Source of the DNA: Mucilaginibacter sp.
GTDB taxonomy: Bacteria; Bacteroidota; Bacteroidia; Sphingobacteriales; Sphingobacteriaceae
DNA length: 64,000 nt
Reading direction: 5' to 3'
Assembly (NCBI GenBank): GCA_031292485.1
Contig: JARLHA010000009.1
Coordinates: forward strand, 46,702 to 110,701
Below are positions 33,669-42,003 of the stretch, piece after piece. Position 1 is the first letter of the stretch. Each line of letters begins with the position of its first letter. Below the pieces are notes generated by a model. That model was not told the DNA's origin. It ran no database searches and saw nothing but the letters and a program-made list of their open reading frames with translations. The translations under genes were made by a program, and so were the position numbers.

Positions 33669-34538
33669 TTAAAAGCCAAGCCCTCCCAATTCCACCACAG
33701 CGTTTTCGCAAATATAAGTGGGCATAATGCCTGTGGAGGTGATTCGGGTTTCCACGTCCTTCGCCAGTGTATTCCCTGTCAACACTAATACAGTGTCTAA
33801 ACCGAATTTATTCCCCCCTAAAATATCCGTCTGCAGCGTGTCCCCTACCATCACGATCTGTTTTTTATTGATCTGACGGTATTCGCGGATCAGGTCATAG
33901 GCAAACATAAACATCTGCGAATCCGGCTTACCAAAACGGATAAACTTTTTACCTACGATATTTTCAACCATCGAAGCGATCCCGCCGATAGCGATCGATA
34001 CGTCATGAACGGAAAGCGGGTAGGCATGGTCAGTATTGGCAACAATAACCGGGATCGTTTTTTTACGAAGCAGGTTTACCGTTTTGTTCAGGTCCTGGAT
34101 CCAGTCAAAGCCTTCATCGTCCAGAAATATCATGGCGCTAACCTTATCGATATTACTGCTGTTGATCTCGCTTACGGGCATCGTGTGCAGCCCCGAACTA
34201 TCAATATAATGTGACGATTCAGGCGTGCCAAGGTATGCCACGATACCATCCTGCACTTTCAGGTCGAGATATTCCTTGGTCAGCATCCCGGAGGAGACGA
34301 TCCTTTCAGGCGTTATTGCAAACAAACCTTTACGGTGATAACTTTCTGCTAGTTGCGCAGGGCTTCGCGAAGCATCATTGGTTACGATATAATATTCTTT
34401 GCCTTTGGCTTCAAGGTATTCAAAGGTCCGTTCAATACCCGGCACCAAACCCTGGTAAGTCTTTATAACCCCGAAAGCATCAAAAAAGATGACATCGTAT
34501 TTATCAATTATCGACTTAAAGTTTTCAATACGGTGCAT
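33669..34538 (-). CDS. HAD superfamily (IIA, NagD-like) phosphatase-like protein with DxF motif
   Basis: A 289-residue HAD-IIA protein. Motif I is FFDAFGVIKTYQG: the nucleophile Asp20 is present, but the second Asp of DxD is Phe22. Motif II is YIVTNDASRSPAQLAESY. Motif III/IV is RFGKPDSQMFMFAYD and IVMVGDTLQTDILGGNKFGLDTVLVLTG. A DxW/DxF motif is known in one HAD-IIA subgroup, so this may be a natural variant with altered or lost phosphatase activity. It is encoded downstream of an APH-like kinase gene, separated by a 147-base repeat-filled spacer. Substrate unknown. Confidence 0.85.
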   Translation of the reverse strand: MHRIENFKSIIDKYDVIFFDAFGVIKTYQGLVPGIERTFEYLEAKGKEYYIVTNDASRSPAQLAESYHRKGLFAITPERIVSSGMLTKEYLDLKVQDGIVAYLGTPESSHYIDSSGLHTMPVSEINSSNIDKVSAMIFLDDEGFDWIQDLNKTVNLLRKKTIPVIVANTDHAYPLSVHDVSIAIGGIASMVENIVGKKFIRFGKPDSQMFMFAYDLIREYRQINKKQIVMVGDTLQTDILGGNKFGLDTVLVLTGNTLAKDVETRITSTGIMPTYICENAVVELGGLGF

Positions 34539-34540
34539 GG

Positions 34541-34680
34541 TGTGTTAGTTGATTAAGTTAGATTGAGTTGACCAGGTTGATTAAGTTAACACAGTTTCGA
34601 GTTGTAGAACGACTATTATAGAGGGTGATTTGAATATCTAACTCAATCAACTACGTAACCAAATCAACTCAATCAACCAT
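34541..34680. repeat. Inverted array of ttgatta/caatcaac words
   Basis: The left half carries ttgattaagttagattgagttga and ttgattaagttaa. The right half carries the reverse words aactcaatcaact and aaatcaactcaatcaacc. Together they form a long imperfect dyad between the HAD and APH-like genes. The same words occur near 7963-8036, 8288-8311, 22870-22940, 44830-44880 and 61390-61432. Confidence 0.6.
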
Positions 34681-34685
34681 TTAAC

Positions 34686-35807
34686 CTACCGCAACCCCAA
34701 TTCCTCTATTATCCGTTCTGCATCAAAATCCCTGTCGACAGAAGGCAGGTATATTTCGAATGCTTCAGCTTGTAATTTTGTAGCATACTGTTCATTAAAA
34801 AAATACTTGCCGTCTTTTATCACGTAATTTAATATAAAAAAACGATATGCTTCTTTCAAATACCTGATCTCTCCGGCTGTAAGGGGATTAACTTTGTGGT
34901 ACTCTTTTAAAAACAGGATAAACCTGTCCTCATTCATCGTATTGATATAATAGCTGAACACCGTTCTGTCGCCGGCATCTGATACCACCCTGCTAAAAAA
35001 GTAAAAATCCAGCACCCGGTAACTCATCCTGAACCAGTCATAATCCCAGCGGGAATACAACTCGAGATTTGGGGTGACCGAAAAGTTGCCGATATTCCAA
35101 TCAATAAACACCGGGATAATCTCAAACGATTTCATGTTGTAATTCGACCGGTTTTTGAAGAACAAATCGCAATGATATTTCAGGAAATCAACCTGCATGG
35201 CCGAACCAAAATTTTTCTCGTTTACTTCCAACTGGTATTGCAGTGCGGCAATGTCGGTTCTCAACGTTTTGGATGATTTCGGCAATACATTTTTCACCCG
35301 CGAACATGCTTTATGAAACTTACCAACCTGCTGCCCCAGCTTTATAATGTGATGATCCTCCAGCCGGCGTGGCAAACGTTCCAAAATCCGGGTAGGGTTA
35401 TAAAAAACTACCCAGGCATCGGTTTTCCCATGCTTGTAACGGTAAATATAAACCCGGTTATTTTTTAATAATGATTTGGCCAGCAGGTTTTCAAATGGAT
35501 AAAGCAGGTTATTGGATAAGCTGTGGATGATCCGGTGATCTTCTTTAAAATGTTCGTAATGCCCAAAATAGCTCAATTTAGCTATAACAATGTCGTCGTC
35601 AGTAAACGTGATCCGGAAAACATGGTTGGTAGAAACCATGGCGCTGATATCCACAATTTCTTTTATCGTTTTCGAATCATCATAGCCTTCCCAGGCTTTT
35701 TTAATAATCGAATTATAATCCACTTTGGTATGAACTTTTGAAGCCCGTACCGGAAACTGCGGATTGATAGGATTTTCTGGCTCTGTGTATATTAGATCTT
35801 TTATCAT
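34686..35807 (-). CDS. APH/choline kinase-like phosphotransferase
   Basis: A 373-residue soluble protein. The N-terminal part has a small-lobe look (VFRITFTDDDIVIAKLSYFG, with a lysine in place for ATP), and the C-terminal part has IPVFIDWNIGNFSV, comparable with the HGDxxxxN catalytic loop, followed by RWDYDWF in the place of the metal-binding IDWD. The His of the catalytic loop is replaced (VFIDWN), so activity may be modified. Neighbours include a HAD phosphatase-like protein and a glutamine synthetase-family ligase, so a small-molecule phosphorylation role is plausible but unproven. No signal peptide. Confidence 0.65.
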   Translation of the reverse strand: MIKDLIYTEPENPINPQFPVRASKVHTKVDYNSIIKKAWEGYDDSKTIKEIVDISAMVSTNHVFRITFTDDDIVIAKLSYFGHYEHFKEDHRIIHSLSNNLLYPFENLLAKSLLKNNRVYIYRYKHGKTDAWVVFYNPTRILERLPRRLEDHHIIKLGQQVGKFHKACSRVKNVLPKSSKTLRTDIAALQYQLEVNEKNFGSAMQVDFLKYHCDLFFKNRSNYNMKSFEIIPVFIDWNIGNFSVTPNLELYSRWDYDWFRMSYRVLDFYFFSRVVSDAGDRTVFSYYINTMNEDRFILFLKEYHKVNPLTAGEIRYLKEAYRFFILNYVIKDGKYFFNEQYATKLQAEAFEIYLPSVDRDFDAERIIEELGLR

Positions 35808-35835
35808 TTGTCTGAACCCGGATTAAACGGATTTT

Positions 35836-36272
35836 TTAGATTTTTCGGATTTGATTAAGTGGCGGGCTTAACCTGTTGTCCTTATATTTTTTATTTAACA
35901 ACCTTTTATAGGTTAAAGAGGTACTCCCGAAATTCAAAAGAAGGCCTATTTCCATATTGTACGCTTCGAGATAATTGATTGCTTGTGCTAAATGGACGTC
36001 TTCAAGTTGATTATCGATTTAAGCTCAACCATAATTTTTTCCTCCACGAAAAAGTCAACTCTCCTTCCGCCAATTACGATGTCTTTATAGTAAATCGACA
36101 TATCTTTCTCTCTTTCAAAAGAAAGCCCTTGTAATGACATTTCGATTTCTAATGCCCGCTGATAAATAACTTCCTGAAATCCATTACCCATTATGGTATG
36201 TACCTGCATAGCACATCCAATAATTTTACCGGTGATATCTTCATATTTTAATGGTTCTTGCATCTCTTGCAT
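35836..36272 (-). pseudogene. Frameshifted GxxExxY (PD-(D/E)XK-like) gene
   Basis: The first 90 residues match the GxxExxY family: IIGCAMQVHTIMGNGFQEVIYQRALEIEM, then RRVDFFVEEKIMVELKSI with the nuclease-like D and ExK residues. The frame then stops at SIINLKTSI. One frame over, the expected continuation VHLAQAINYLEAYNMEIGLLLNFGSTSL and YKRLLN runs on to a TAA at 35836. Deletion of one G in AACTTGGAAGAC (here aacttgaagac, near 36001-36009) explains the shift. Repaired length would be 145 residues, normal for the family. Either a decaying gene or a sequencing error. The role of the family is unknown. Confidence 0.85.
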
Positions 36273-36345
36273 CCTTTATATTCTAACTTACCGGCAACTC
36301 GCCCGCGTTCATCCAAAAAATCTGACCAATCTGTTAAATCCCGGT

Positions 36346-37704
36346 TCAGATAATTTCGAAATACCGCTTTAATTCCCAATCGGTAACGCTTTTTGCAAAT
36401 TGCCTGCATTCCCAAAAACGGGTTTGCGTAAAGTGCTCAACAAAAGCCCCGCCAAAAAGTTCTTTAGCAATGGCCGAATCTTTCATTAAAGTTGTCGCGT
36501 CAAAAAGGTTGGTTGAAAGGCTGCCGTTGCTTTTATCCTTATACCCATTCCCGTATGTTGCAGGTATTTTCAGTTCGAGTTTATTTTTGATACCATACAG
36601 ACCCGAGGCCAAAGCAGCTGCCATGGCCAGGTACGGATTAGTATCGGCACCGGGGATTCGTGTTTCCAGCCGGGTATATTCTTCCGACGGGTGCAACACC
36701 CTTAGTGCCGCGGTGCGGTTATCCACTCCCCAGGTAACGGTTGTGGGCGCCCAGGCGCCTTCCACCAGGCGTTTATAGCTATTGATGGTGGGTGCATACA
36801 TCGGCAAAATATAAGGCAGGCAATAAAGCTGACCGGCAAGATACTGACGGTGCAGTTCGCTCATATTGTCTTCGCCATCTCTACTGTAAAAAAGGTTTTT
36901 TGTTTGCCCCTTGTCCCAAAGGCTCTGGTGAATATGCCCGCTACAACCCGGTAGGTTCTCATTCCATTTTGCCATAAATGTGGCCATGATACCGTGTTTA
37001 CAGGCAATTTCTTTTACCGCGGTTTTAAACAGGGTGGCTTTATCGGCAGCTGCCAGCACATGGTCGTGCATCAGCGCCGCTTCATAAACGCCCGGGCCGG
37101 TTTCTGTATGGATCCCCTCCAGCGGAATGTTAAATTCCATCAGCAGGTTAAACAAATCGTTATAAAAGTCATCCTCCATCGAGGTGCGCAAAATAGAATA
37201 ACCAAACATGCCCGGCGTAAGGGTTTCCATGTCTTTAAAACCTTTATCCTGCACGCTTTGCGGCGTCTCGCGGAAATTGAACCACTCAAACTCCTGCGCA
37301 AACTCAGGGTGAAAGCCCATTTCTTCGCATTGTTTGGCAACTTTTTTTAACAGGCTTCGGCTGCACGCGGGCAGGTCCTCGCCATTCGCCTGCGTAAAAT
37401 CGCCCAAAAAGAAAGGGATATTCTCATTCCAGGGAATAGTTCTGAAAGTAGAAAGGTCGATCCGGCAGAGCCTGTCAGGGTAACCGGTGTGCCAGCCGGT
37501 AAGCTGCACATTATCATAACAGGTATCACTGCTGTCCCAACCAAAAACCACATCGCAAAAACCGTAGCCCTGCTGCAGGCCGTCAATAAATTTTTTATGG
37601 TGGATCACCTTCCCGCGCAAAACGCCGTCAATATCAGCAAAAGCGAATTTTATTTTTTGAATATCATTTTCTTTGAGGTAGGCTATAATCTGGTCTTCGT
37701 TCAT
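36346..37704 (-). CDS. Glutamine synthetase-family ligase (gamma-glutamyl-amine synthetase-like)
   Basis: A 452-residue enzyme with the glutamine synthetase beta-grasp (KIKFAFADIDGVLRGKVI) and catalytic domain: AQEFEWFNF (metal Glu), HTETGPGVYEAAL (metal Glu), GCSGHIHQSLW (metal His), APTTVTWGVDNRTAALRV and RLETRIPGADTNPYLAMAAALASG. The DIDGxLRGK start and lack of the GlnA adenylylation loop place it with the PuuA/FluG-like ligases that join glutamate to amines rather than with the main glutamine synthetase. The true assimilatory type II enzyme is encoded nearby. It is divergent from a gamma-glutamylcyclotransferase gene, suggesting a gamma-glutamyl-amine node. The amine substrate is unknown. 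Confidence 0.87.
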   Translation of the reverse strand: MNEDQIIAYLKENDIQKIKFAFADIDGVLRGKVIHHKKFIDGLQQGYGFCDVVFGWDSSDTCYDNVQLTGWHTGYPDRLCRIDLSTFRTIPWNENIPFFLGDFTQANGEDLPACSRSLLKKVAKQCEEMGFHPEFAQEFEWFNFRETPQSVQDKGFKDMETLTPGMFGYSILRTSMEDDFYNDLFNLLMEFNIPLEGIHTETGPGVYEAALMHDHVLAAADKATLFKTAVKEIACKHGIMATFMAKWNENLPGCSGHIHQSLWDKGQTKNLFYSRDGEDNMSELHRQYLAGQLYCLPYILPMYAPTINSYKRLVEGAWAPTTVTWGVDNRTAALRVLHPSEEYTRLETRIPGADTNPYLAMAAALASGLYGIKNKLELKIPATYGNGYKDKSNGSLSTNLFDATTLMKDSAIAKELFGGAFVEHFTQTRFWECRQFAKSVTDWELKRYFEII

Positions 37705-37835
37705 GGTCTTTTATCGTAATAACCGGCGGCAATTTAAGCAAGATAAATGTATTGCATCAAATAATAAAATAAACATGGCCGTCCTTACCTATCCCATTGT
37801 TAATCTGCACCGTGTTTTTTAAACGATATCGCTTG

Positions 37836-37843
37836 TATATTTG
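37836..37843 (+). promoter_or_regulatory. Candidate -7 box for gamma-glutamylcyclotransferase gene
   Basis: TATATTTG matches TAnnTTTG and ends 13 bases before the first ATG, predicting a very short leader. Confidence 0.5.
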
Positions 37844-37856
37844 TTGATTACCAAAA

Positions 37857-38258
37857 ATGCCGATGAAGGAAACTAACAACTATATATTTGTTTATGGCAG
37901 GCTGCTCGTTAAGGAAAACGAGTATGGCAAGCACCTTTCAAACAATTGCGTTTTCCATAGCAAAGGAAAATTTAAAGGCAAACTTTATGATATTGGTGAA
38001 TACCCCGGCGCTGTTTATCAACCCGATGAAGAGCTATTTGTTTACGGGGATAATTTTATAATGAATGACCCTGATCAAACTTTGAAAATACTTGATGAAT
38101 ATGAGGGCTTTGGCGAAAATGAAGAACAACCAAATTTATTTACAAGAGCGTTGATTGAGGCAGAAACGGATAAAGGCCTGATCAATTGCCGGGTTTATCT
38201 GTATAATTTAAAAACAGCGGGTTTGAGGCAAATTACTTCCGGAATTTACAAACAATAA
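37857..38258 (+). CDS. Gamma-glutamylcyclotransferase (GGCT/AIG2-like)
   Basis: A 133-residue protein with the GGCT-fold start NYIFVYGRLL, then FKGKLYDIGEYPGAVY, ILDEYEGFGE and RVYLYN. The catalytic glutamate of the family is likely the Glu in DEYEGF. Such enzymes cyclise gamma-glutamyl dipeptides or gamma-glutamylamines to 5-oxoproline. Divergence from a gamma-glutamyl ligase gene supports the amine type. The start may be the first ATG or the second, two codons later. Cytoplasmic. Confidence 0.85.
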   Translation: MPMKETNNYIFVYGRLLVKENEYGKHLSNNCVFHSKGKFKGKLYDIGEYPGAVYQPDEELFVYGDNFIMNDPDQTLKILDEYEGFGENEEQPNLFTRALIEAETDKGLINCRVYLYNLKTAGLRQITSGIYKQ

Positions 38259-38277
38259 CCCTTACACCCTTTTAAAC

Positions 38278-38305
38278 AAAAAACCCCCGGATTTGCATCC
38301 GGGGG
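38278..38305 (-). terminator. Intrinsic terminator of glutamine synthetase II gene
   Basis: CCCCCGGAT-ttgc-ATCCGGGGG, followed on the minus strand by TTTTTTGTTT. It begins 32 bases after the stop codon and lies between convergent genes. Confidence 0.9.
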
Positions 38306-38336
38306 AATTCATAATCATATTAGTTTAGTTAGGAAT

Positions 38337-39347
38337 TTAGAGTTTAGCTGACTTTACAGTTTTGATGATCACAGCAGCAACTTTGTAAGGATCGGCAGCT
38401 GAGTTAGGGCGACGATCTTCCAGGTAGCCTTTCCAGCCTTTTTGTACTGTGTACAAAGGAATACGGATAGAAGCGCCACGGTCAGAAACACCATAGCTAT
38501 AATCATGGATAGAAGCAGTTTCGTGTTTACCGGTTAAACGCTGGTCGTTATCAGCACCATATACCGCAATACATTCAGCAACAGCCGGACGGAAAGCTTC
38601 GCAAATTTTGTCGTAAACGTCTTTGCTTCCGCAAGTCCTTAAAGTAGTGTTTGAGAAGTTAGCATGCATGCCCGAACCATTCCAGTCTAACTGACCTAAT
38701 GGTTTGCAATGCCAGTTGATTGAAACACCATGTGCTTCGCCAACTCTTTCCAACAGGTAACGTGCAACCCAAATCTGGTCACCGGCTTCTTTAGCGCCTT
38801 TTGCGAAGATCTGAAATTCCCATTGTCCGGCAGCAACTTCAGCGTTGATACCTTCAACGTTTAAGCCAGCTTCAAGGCAAAGGTCCAGATGCTCTTCAAC
38901 GATCTCACGGCCGTAAGCATTATTTGCGCCAACTGAACAGTAGTAAGGACCTTGCGGAGCCGGGTAACCGCCAGCCGGGAAACCAAGAGGTTTGTTGGTT
39001 TCAGGATCCCAAAGGAAATATTCCTGCTCAAAGCCAAACCAAAAATCGTTATCATCATCCTGAATGGTTGCACGTCCGTTTGAAACGTGAGCAACGCCGG
39101 TTGAATCAAGCACTTCGCACATTACAAGGTAAGCATCAAGCCTTCCCGGATCTTTACAAATAAAAACCGGCCTCAATACGCAATCTGACGAACCGCCTGG
39201 TGCCTGCTCTGTTGATGAACCGTCGAAGCTCCAATCAGGGCATTCTTCCAGCGTTCCACCGAAATCACTTACTATTTTTGTTTTGCTGCGCAGGCTTTGT
39301 GTGGGTTTGTAGCCATCAAGCCAAATGTACTCGAGTTTAGTTGCCAT
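38337..39347 (-). CDS. Type II (eukaryote-like) glutamine synthetase
   Basis: A 336-residue GSII. Signatures are EYIWLDGY, PDWSFDGSSTEQAPGGSSDCVLRPV, FGFEQEYFLWD, GPYYCSVGANNAYGREIVEEHLD, EVAAGQWEFQI, NGSGMHANFSNTTLR and GVSDRGASIRIP. It makes glutamine from glutamate and ammonia with ATP in the cytoplasm. It is short and compact compared with GSI, as expected. It has a strong terminator and a 500-base AT-rich upstream region shared with the divergent mdh gene, suggesting independent regulation, though no nitrogen-control site could be named. Confidence 0.95.
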   Translation of the reverse strand: MATKLEYIWLDGYKPTQSLRSKTKIVSDFGGTLEECPDWSFDGSSTEQAPGGSSDCVLRPVFICKDPGRLDAYLVMCEVLDSTGVAHVSNGRATIQDDDNDFWFGFEQEYFLWDPETNKPLGFPAGGYPAPQGPYYCSVGANNAYGREIVEEHLDLCLEAGLNVEGINAEVAAGQWEFQIFAKGAKEAGDQIWVARYLLERVGEAHGVSINWHCKPLGQLDWNGSGMHANFSNTTLRTCGSKDVYDKICEAFRPAVAECIAVYGADNDQRLTGKHETASIHDYSYGVSDRGASIRIPLYTVQKGWKGYLEDRRPNSAADPYKVAAVIIKTVKSAKL

Positions 39348-39850
39348 TGTTTAATGATTTTATAATTTTTGGTTTAATCCTTGTTTTTTTAACCGTTATC
39401 TTAAAATATTGAGGCGAATTTAAATTATTTTTATAAAATTCATTACATTTTGTTGAAAATTTTATGATTTTTTTTAATTCCGTTGGATTATGATACAATA
39501 TTGACTATTAAAGAGCAGATAACGCATTATAATGATAACTAATGTTTAAAAAATAATCAAAAAAAGAAAAGCGTACAATTCACAATCATAATTTAAAAGA
39601 AATCTAAATATAAGCGGTAATATAATTGAAGCAAATTCACTGAATGCGATACCAAGTAAATCCTTTTAAATTTTAGCAATGTTAAAATAAAATCCAAAAT
39701 CGAAACGGCTAAGCCCGTGAGCACCTTTAAAACAAACAATCACGAAAAATTCTGAAATGCGCTCACTTATTGCACATTTTTTACATATAGAAAAATATAA
39801 ATTTCTATCTTCGGCGTGTTAAATTTTCCATCTGCAAATCAGAATATATT
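39348..39850. promoter_or_regulatory. AT-rich divergent control region between GSII and mdh
   Basis: No gene is seen in about 500 bases. Towards mdh, TATCTTCG (39806-39813) misses the TAnnTTTG consensus by one base and overlaps a dyad ATAGAAA (39787-39793) / TTTCTAT (39802-39808). The GSII side has only homopolymeric A/T runs. Strong AT bias and the separation of two central-metabolism genes suggest it holds both promoters. Confidence 0.4.
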
Positions 39851-40789
39851 ATGAAGATAACTGTTGTTGGCGCCGGGGCTGTTGGCGCTACCTGTGCCGA
39901 TAATATCGCCAGGAAAGAATTGGCCGAAGAATTGATCTTATTAGACATCCGCGAAGGTTTTGCCGAAGGTAAAGCCATTGATATGATGCAGACATCGGCC
40001 CTTTTGGAGTTCGATACTAAAATTAAAGGCGTTACAAATGATTATGCTGCTACAGCTGATTCAGAAGTAGTAGTAATCACTTCGGGTTTGCCGCGCAAAC
40101 CGGGCATGACGCGCGAAGAACTTATCGGCACTAATGCAGGTATTGTAAAAAGCGTTACTGAAAACATCCTTAAGTATTCGCCCAACACTATTATTATAGT
40201 AGTATCCAACCCAATGGATACCATGAATTACCTTACCCTGAAAACTTCGGGCTTACCTAAAAACCGGATCCTGGGCATGGGCGGCGCGCTGGATTCTGCA
40301 AGGTTTAAATATTACCTGAGCCAGGAATTAGGCTGCTCGCCTGCCGACCTTAACGCCGTAGTTATAGGTGGTCACGGTGATACCACCATGATCCCATTGA
40401 TCAACCACGCTACATGGAACAGCGTACCGGTTAGCCAGCTTTTAACTAAAGAACAGCAGGATAAAATAGTTGCTGCAACCATGGTTGGCGGTGCAACCTT
40501 AACCAAACTGATAGGCACCTCTGCCTGGTACGCACCGGGAGCAGGTACCGCTTTTATGGTAGAGGCCATTGTACGCGACCAGAAAAAACTACTTTCATGC
40601 GGCGTTGCCCTTGACGGCGAATACGGCCAAAGCGATATTTCGCTGGTTGTACCGGTTATCCTTGGCAAAAACGGTTTCGAAAGAATCGTTGAGTATAAAC
40701 TAAGCGATGCTGAACAGGCTGAGTTTAATAAGAGCGCCGGAGCGGTTCGGAATATGAACCAGGTGCTTTATGATACGAATGTGATATAA
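39851..40789 (+). CDS. mdh: Malate dehydrogenase
   Basis: A 312-residue LDH-like malate dehydrogenase. The NAD motif is ITVVGAGAVGATCADNIA. The substrate-discriminating arginine lies in TSGLPRKPGMTREEL, where LDH would have Gln. The catalytic His is in VIGGHGDTTMIPL, and the aspartate partner block is LGMGGALDSARFKYYL. It interconverts malate and oxaloacetate in the TCA cycle. It is a single-gene unit closed by an intrinsic terminator. Length and motifs are complete. Confidence 0.95.
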   Translation: MKITVVGAGAVGATCADNIARKELAEELILLDIREGFAEGKAIDMMQTSALLEFDTKIKGVTNDYAATADSEVVVITSGLPRKPGMTREELIGTNAGIVKSVTENILKYSPNTIIIVVSNPMDTMNYLTLKTSGLPKNRILGMGGALDSARFKYYLSQELGCSPADLNAVVIGGHGDTTMIPLINHATWNSVPVSQLLTKEQQDKIVAATMVGGATLTKLIGTSAWYAPGAGTAFMVEAIVRDQKKLLSCGVALDGEYGQSDISLVVPVILGKNGFERIVEYKLSDAEQAEFNKSAGAVRNMNQVLYDTNVI

Positions 40790-40808
40790 ACAATCGATAG
40801 TTATGCTT

Positions 40809-40843
40809 AAAAAGGGCCTTGTCAATTGATTAAGGCCTTTTTT
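40809..40843 (+). terminator. Intrinsic terminator of mdh
   Basis: AAAAAGGGCCTT (40809-40820) pairs with AAGGCCTTTTTT (40832-40843), allowing one G-T pair, and is followed by ATTTTG. It overlaps the stop region of the convergent TonB-C gene and may serve both directions. Confidence 0.8.
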
Positions 40844-41837
40844 ATTTTGCATTAGATAGCGTAAGATTAATAGGAATACTGTACATAACAGGTATTGGTT
40901 TACCATCATAAAACCCTGGTTTCCATTTGGGCGATAAAGATAATACGCGAATGGCCTCCTGATCAATTTCGGGACTAACACTTTTCGCGACCGTAAAGCT
41001 ATCTGGCCTACCGCTTTCATTTACAATAAAGGATATGATAACCCGGCCCTGGATGTTCATTTCACGTGCCCTGTCCGGATAACGGAAGTTATTGCCCAAA
41101 AACCTGTAAAAACCATCCAAACCACCAGGAAATTCAGGGTTCACATCACATTTTGTGTATAATTTGCGACCGGATTTGTCAAATTCACCGGCACATTTTA
41201 ATTCGCCATTTTTATACTTTTCAAATGTATTTATGGTATCGTTGCGTTTGCCAAACCAATCGCCTTCTGGCAAACCGTTGATAACATCGCCGGTAAAGTA
41301 GTTTTTAAACCCTTCATCTTCATAGCTCAACCATTTCCCGTTACCGTTTTCAACTAAAACCTTCCCCGTTGAATCGATGCAACGGTTGAATATTGTTTTT
41401 ATATCGGTGATGTGCGTTTTTGTACAATAGATTTTCCCGTTAGGGTAATAGTCGGTTTCGTCGCCGGCTAAATCTCCATCTTTATAATTTGCTGTCTTCA
41501 TTTTACGCCCGTTTTCAAAAAATGAAATAAATTGGCCCTGCAAGTCCGGTTTTACACATGCCGGGAATTTAGGGTCGATAGGCTTTAATTCTTTTGACGA
41601 AGCGCTGCATGTGTAACGGATTTTCCCATTCGGGTAATAGGCATTTACCAAATATAGGTTCTTGTTGAGAGTTGTATCCGGGGGCGATATTATAATTATG
41701 TAATCAGCGCCATTGGCGTCTTGTTGTCGATATCCGGATGCGTTCAAAAAATAAACGACGGTATCGGTTTTTTGTGCAAACGCAGTGTTAAGTAAAAACA
41801 AACACAAAACAATAATAAAGGCAGGTTTTAGTATCAA
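40842..41837 (-). CDS. Exported protein with MORN-like repeats and TonB C-terminal domain
   Basis: 331 residues. The signal peptide ILKPAFIIVLCLFLLNTAFAQ is followed by several toxin-antitoxin YwqK-like/MORN-type repeats (YYPNGKIRYTC, FFENGRKMKTANYKDGDLAGDETDYYPNGKIY, NGLPEGDWFGK) and from about residue 245 a TonB C-terminal domain (IQGRVIISFIVNESGRPDSFTVAKSVSPEIDQEAIRVL, PVMYSIPINLTL). Classical TonB has an uncleaved membrane anchor and a proline-rich spacer; here there is instead a cleavable-looking signal and MORN repeats, so energy transduction is doubtful and peptidoglycan or receptor binding is an alternative. TTG is the only reasonable start, with an in-frame TGA two codons upstream. 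Confidence 0.82.
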   Translation of the reverse strand: MILKPAFIIVLCLFLLNTAFAQKTDTVVYFLNASGYRQQDANGADYIIIISPPDTTLNKNLYLVNAYYPNGKIRYTCSASSKELKPIDPKFPACVKPDLQGQFISFFENGRKMKTANYKDGDLAGDETDYYPNGKIYCTKTHITDIKTIFNRCIDSTGKVLVENGNGKWLSYEDEGFKNYFTGDVINGLPEGDWFGKRNDTINTFEKYKNGELKCAGEFDKSGRKLYTKCDVNPEFPGGLDGFYRFLGNNFRYPDRAREMNIQGRVIISFIVNESGRPDSFTVAKSVSPEIDQEAIRVLSLSPKWKPGFYDGKPIPVMYSIPINLTLSNAK

Positions 41838-41915
41838 TTTTCAAATTTTGCATGAAGATAATTATCCTCTTTTATTTAAGGTAATTTTCGCTGAAAAAAA
41901 ACTCCTTTATAAGCC

Positions 41916-41949
41916 AAAACAGCCCGGCACATTAGCACCGGGCTGTTTT
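41916..41949 (-). terminator. Intrinsic terminator downstream of M1 peptidase gene
   Basis: Perfect 12-bp stem AAAACAGCCCGG / CCGGGCTGTTTT with a ten-base loop. The minus-strand T-run is short (TTTT) while the plus side has six T residues, so it may also work in the other direction. A word repeat (gaaccatgaactatgatccatgtacc) lies between it and the stop codon. Confidence 0.75.
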
Positions 41950-42003
41950 TTATTTAAGGTTTTCCTGCTATGAACCATGAACTATGATCCATGTACCATA
42001 AAC

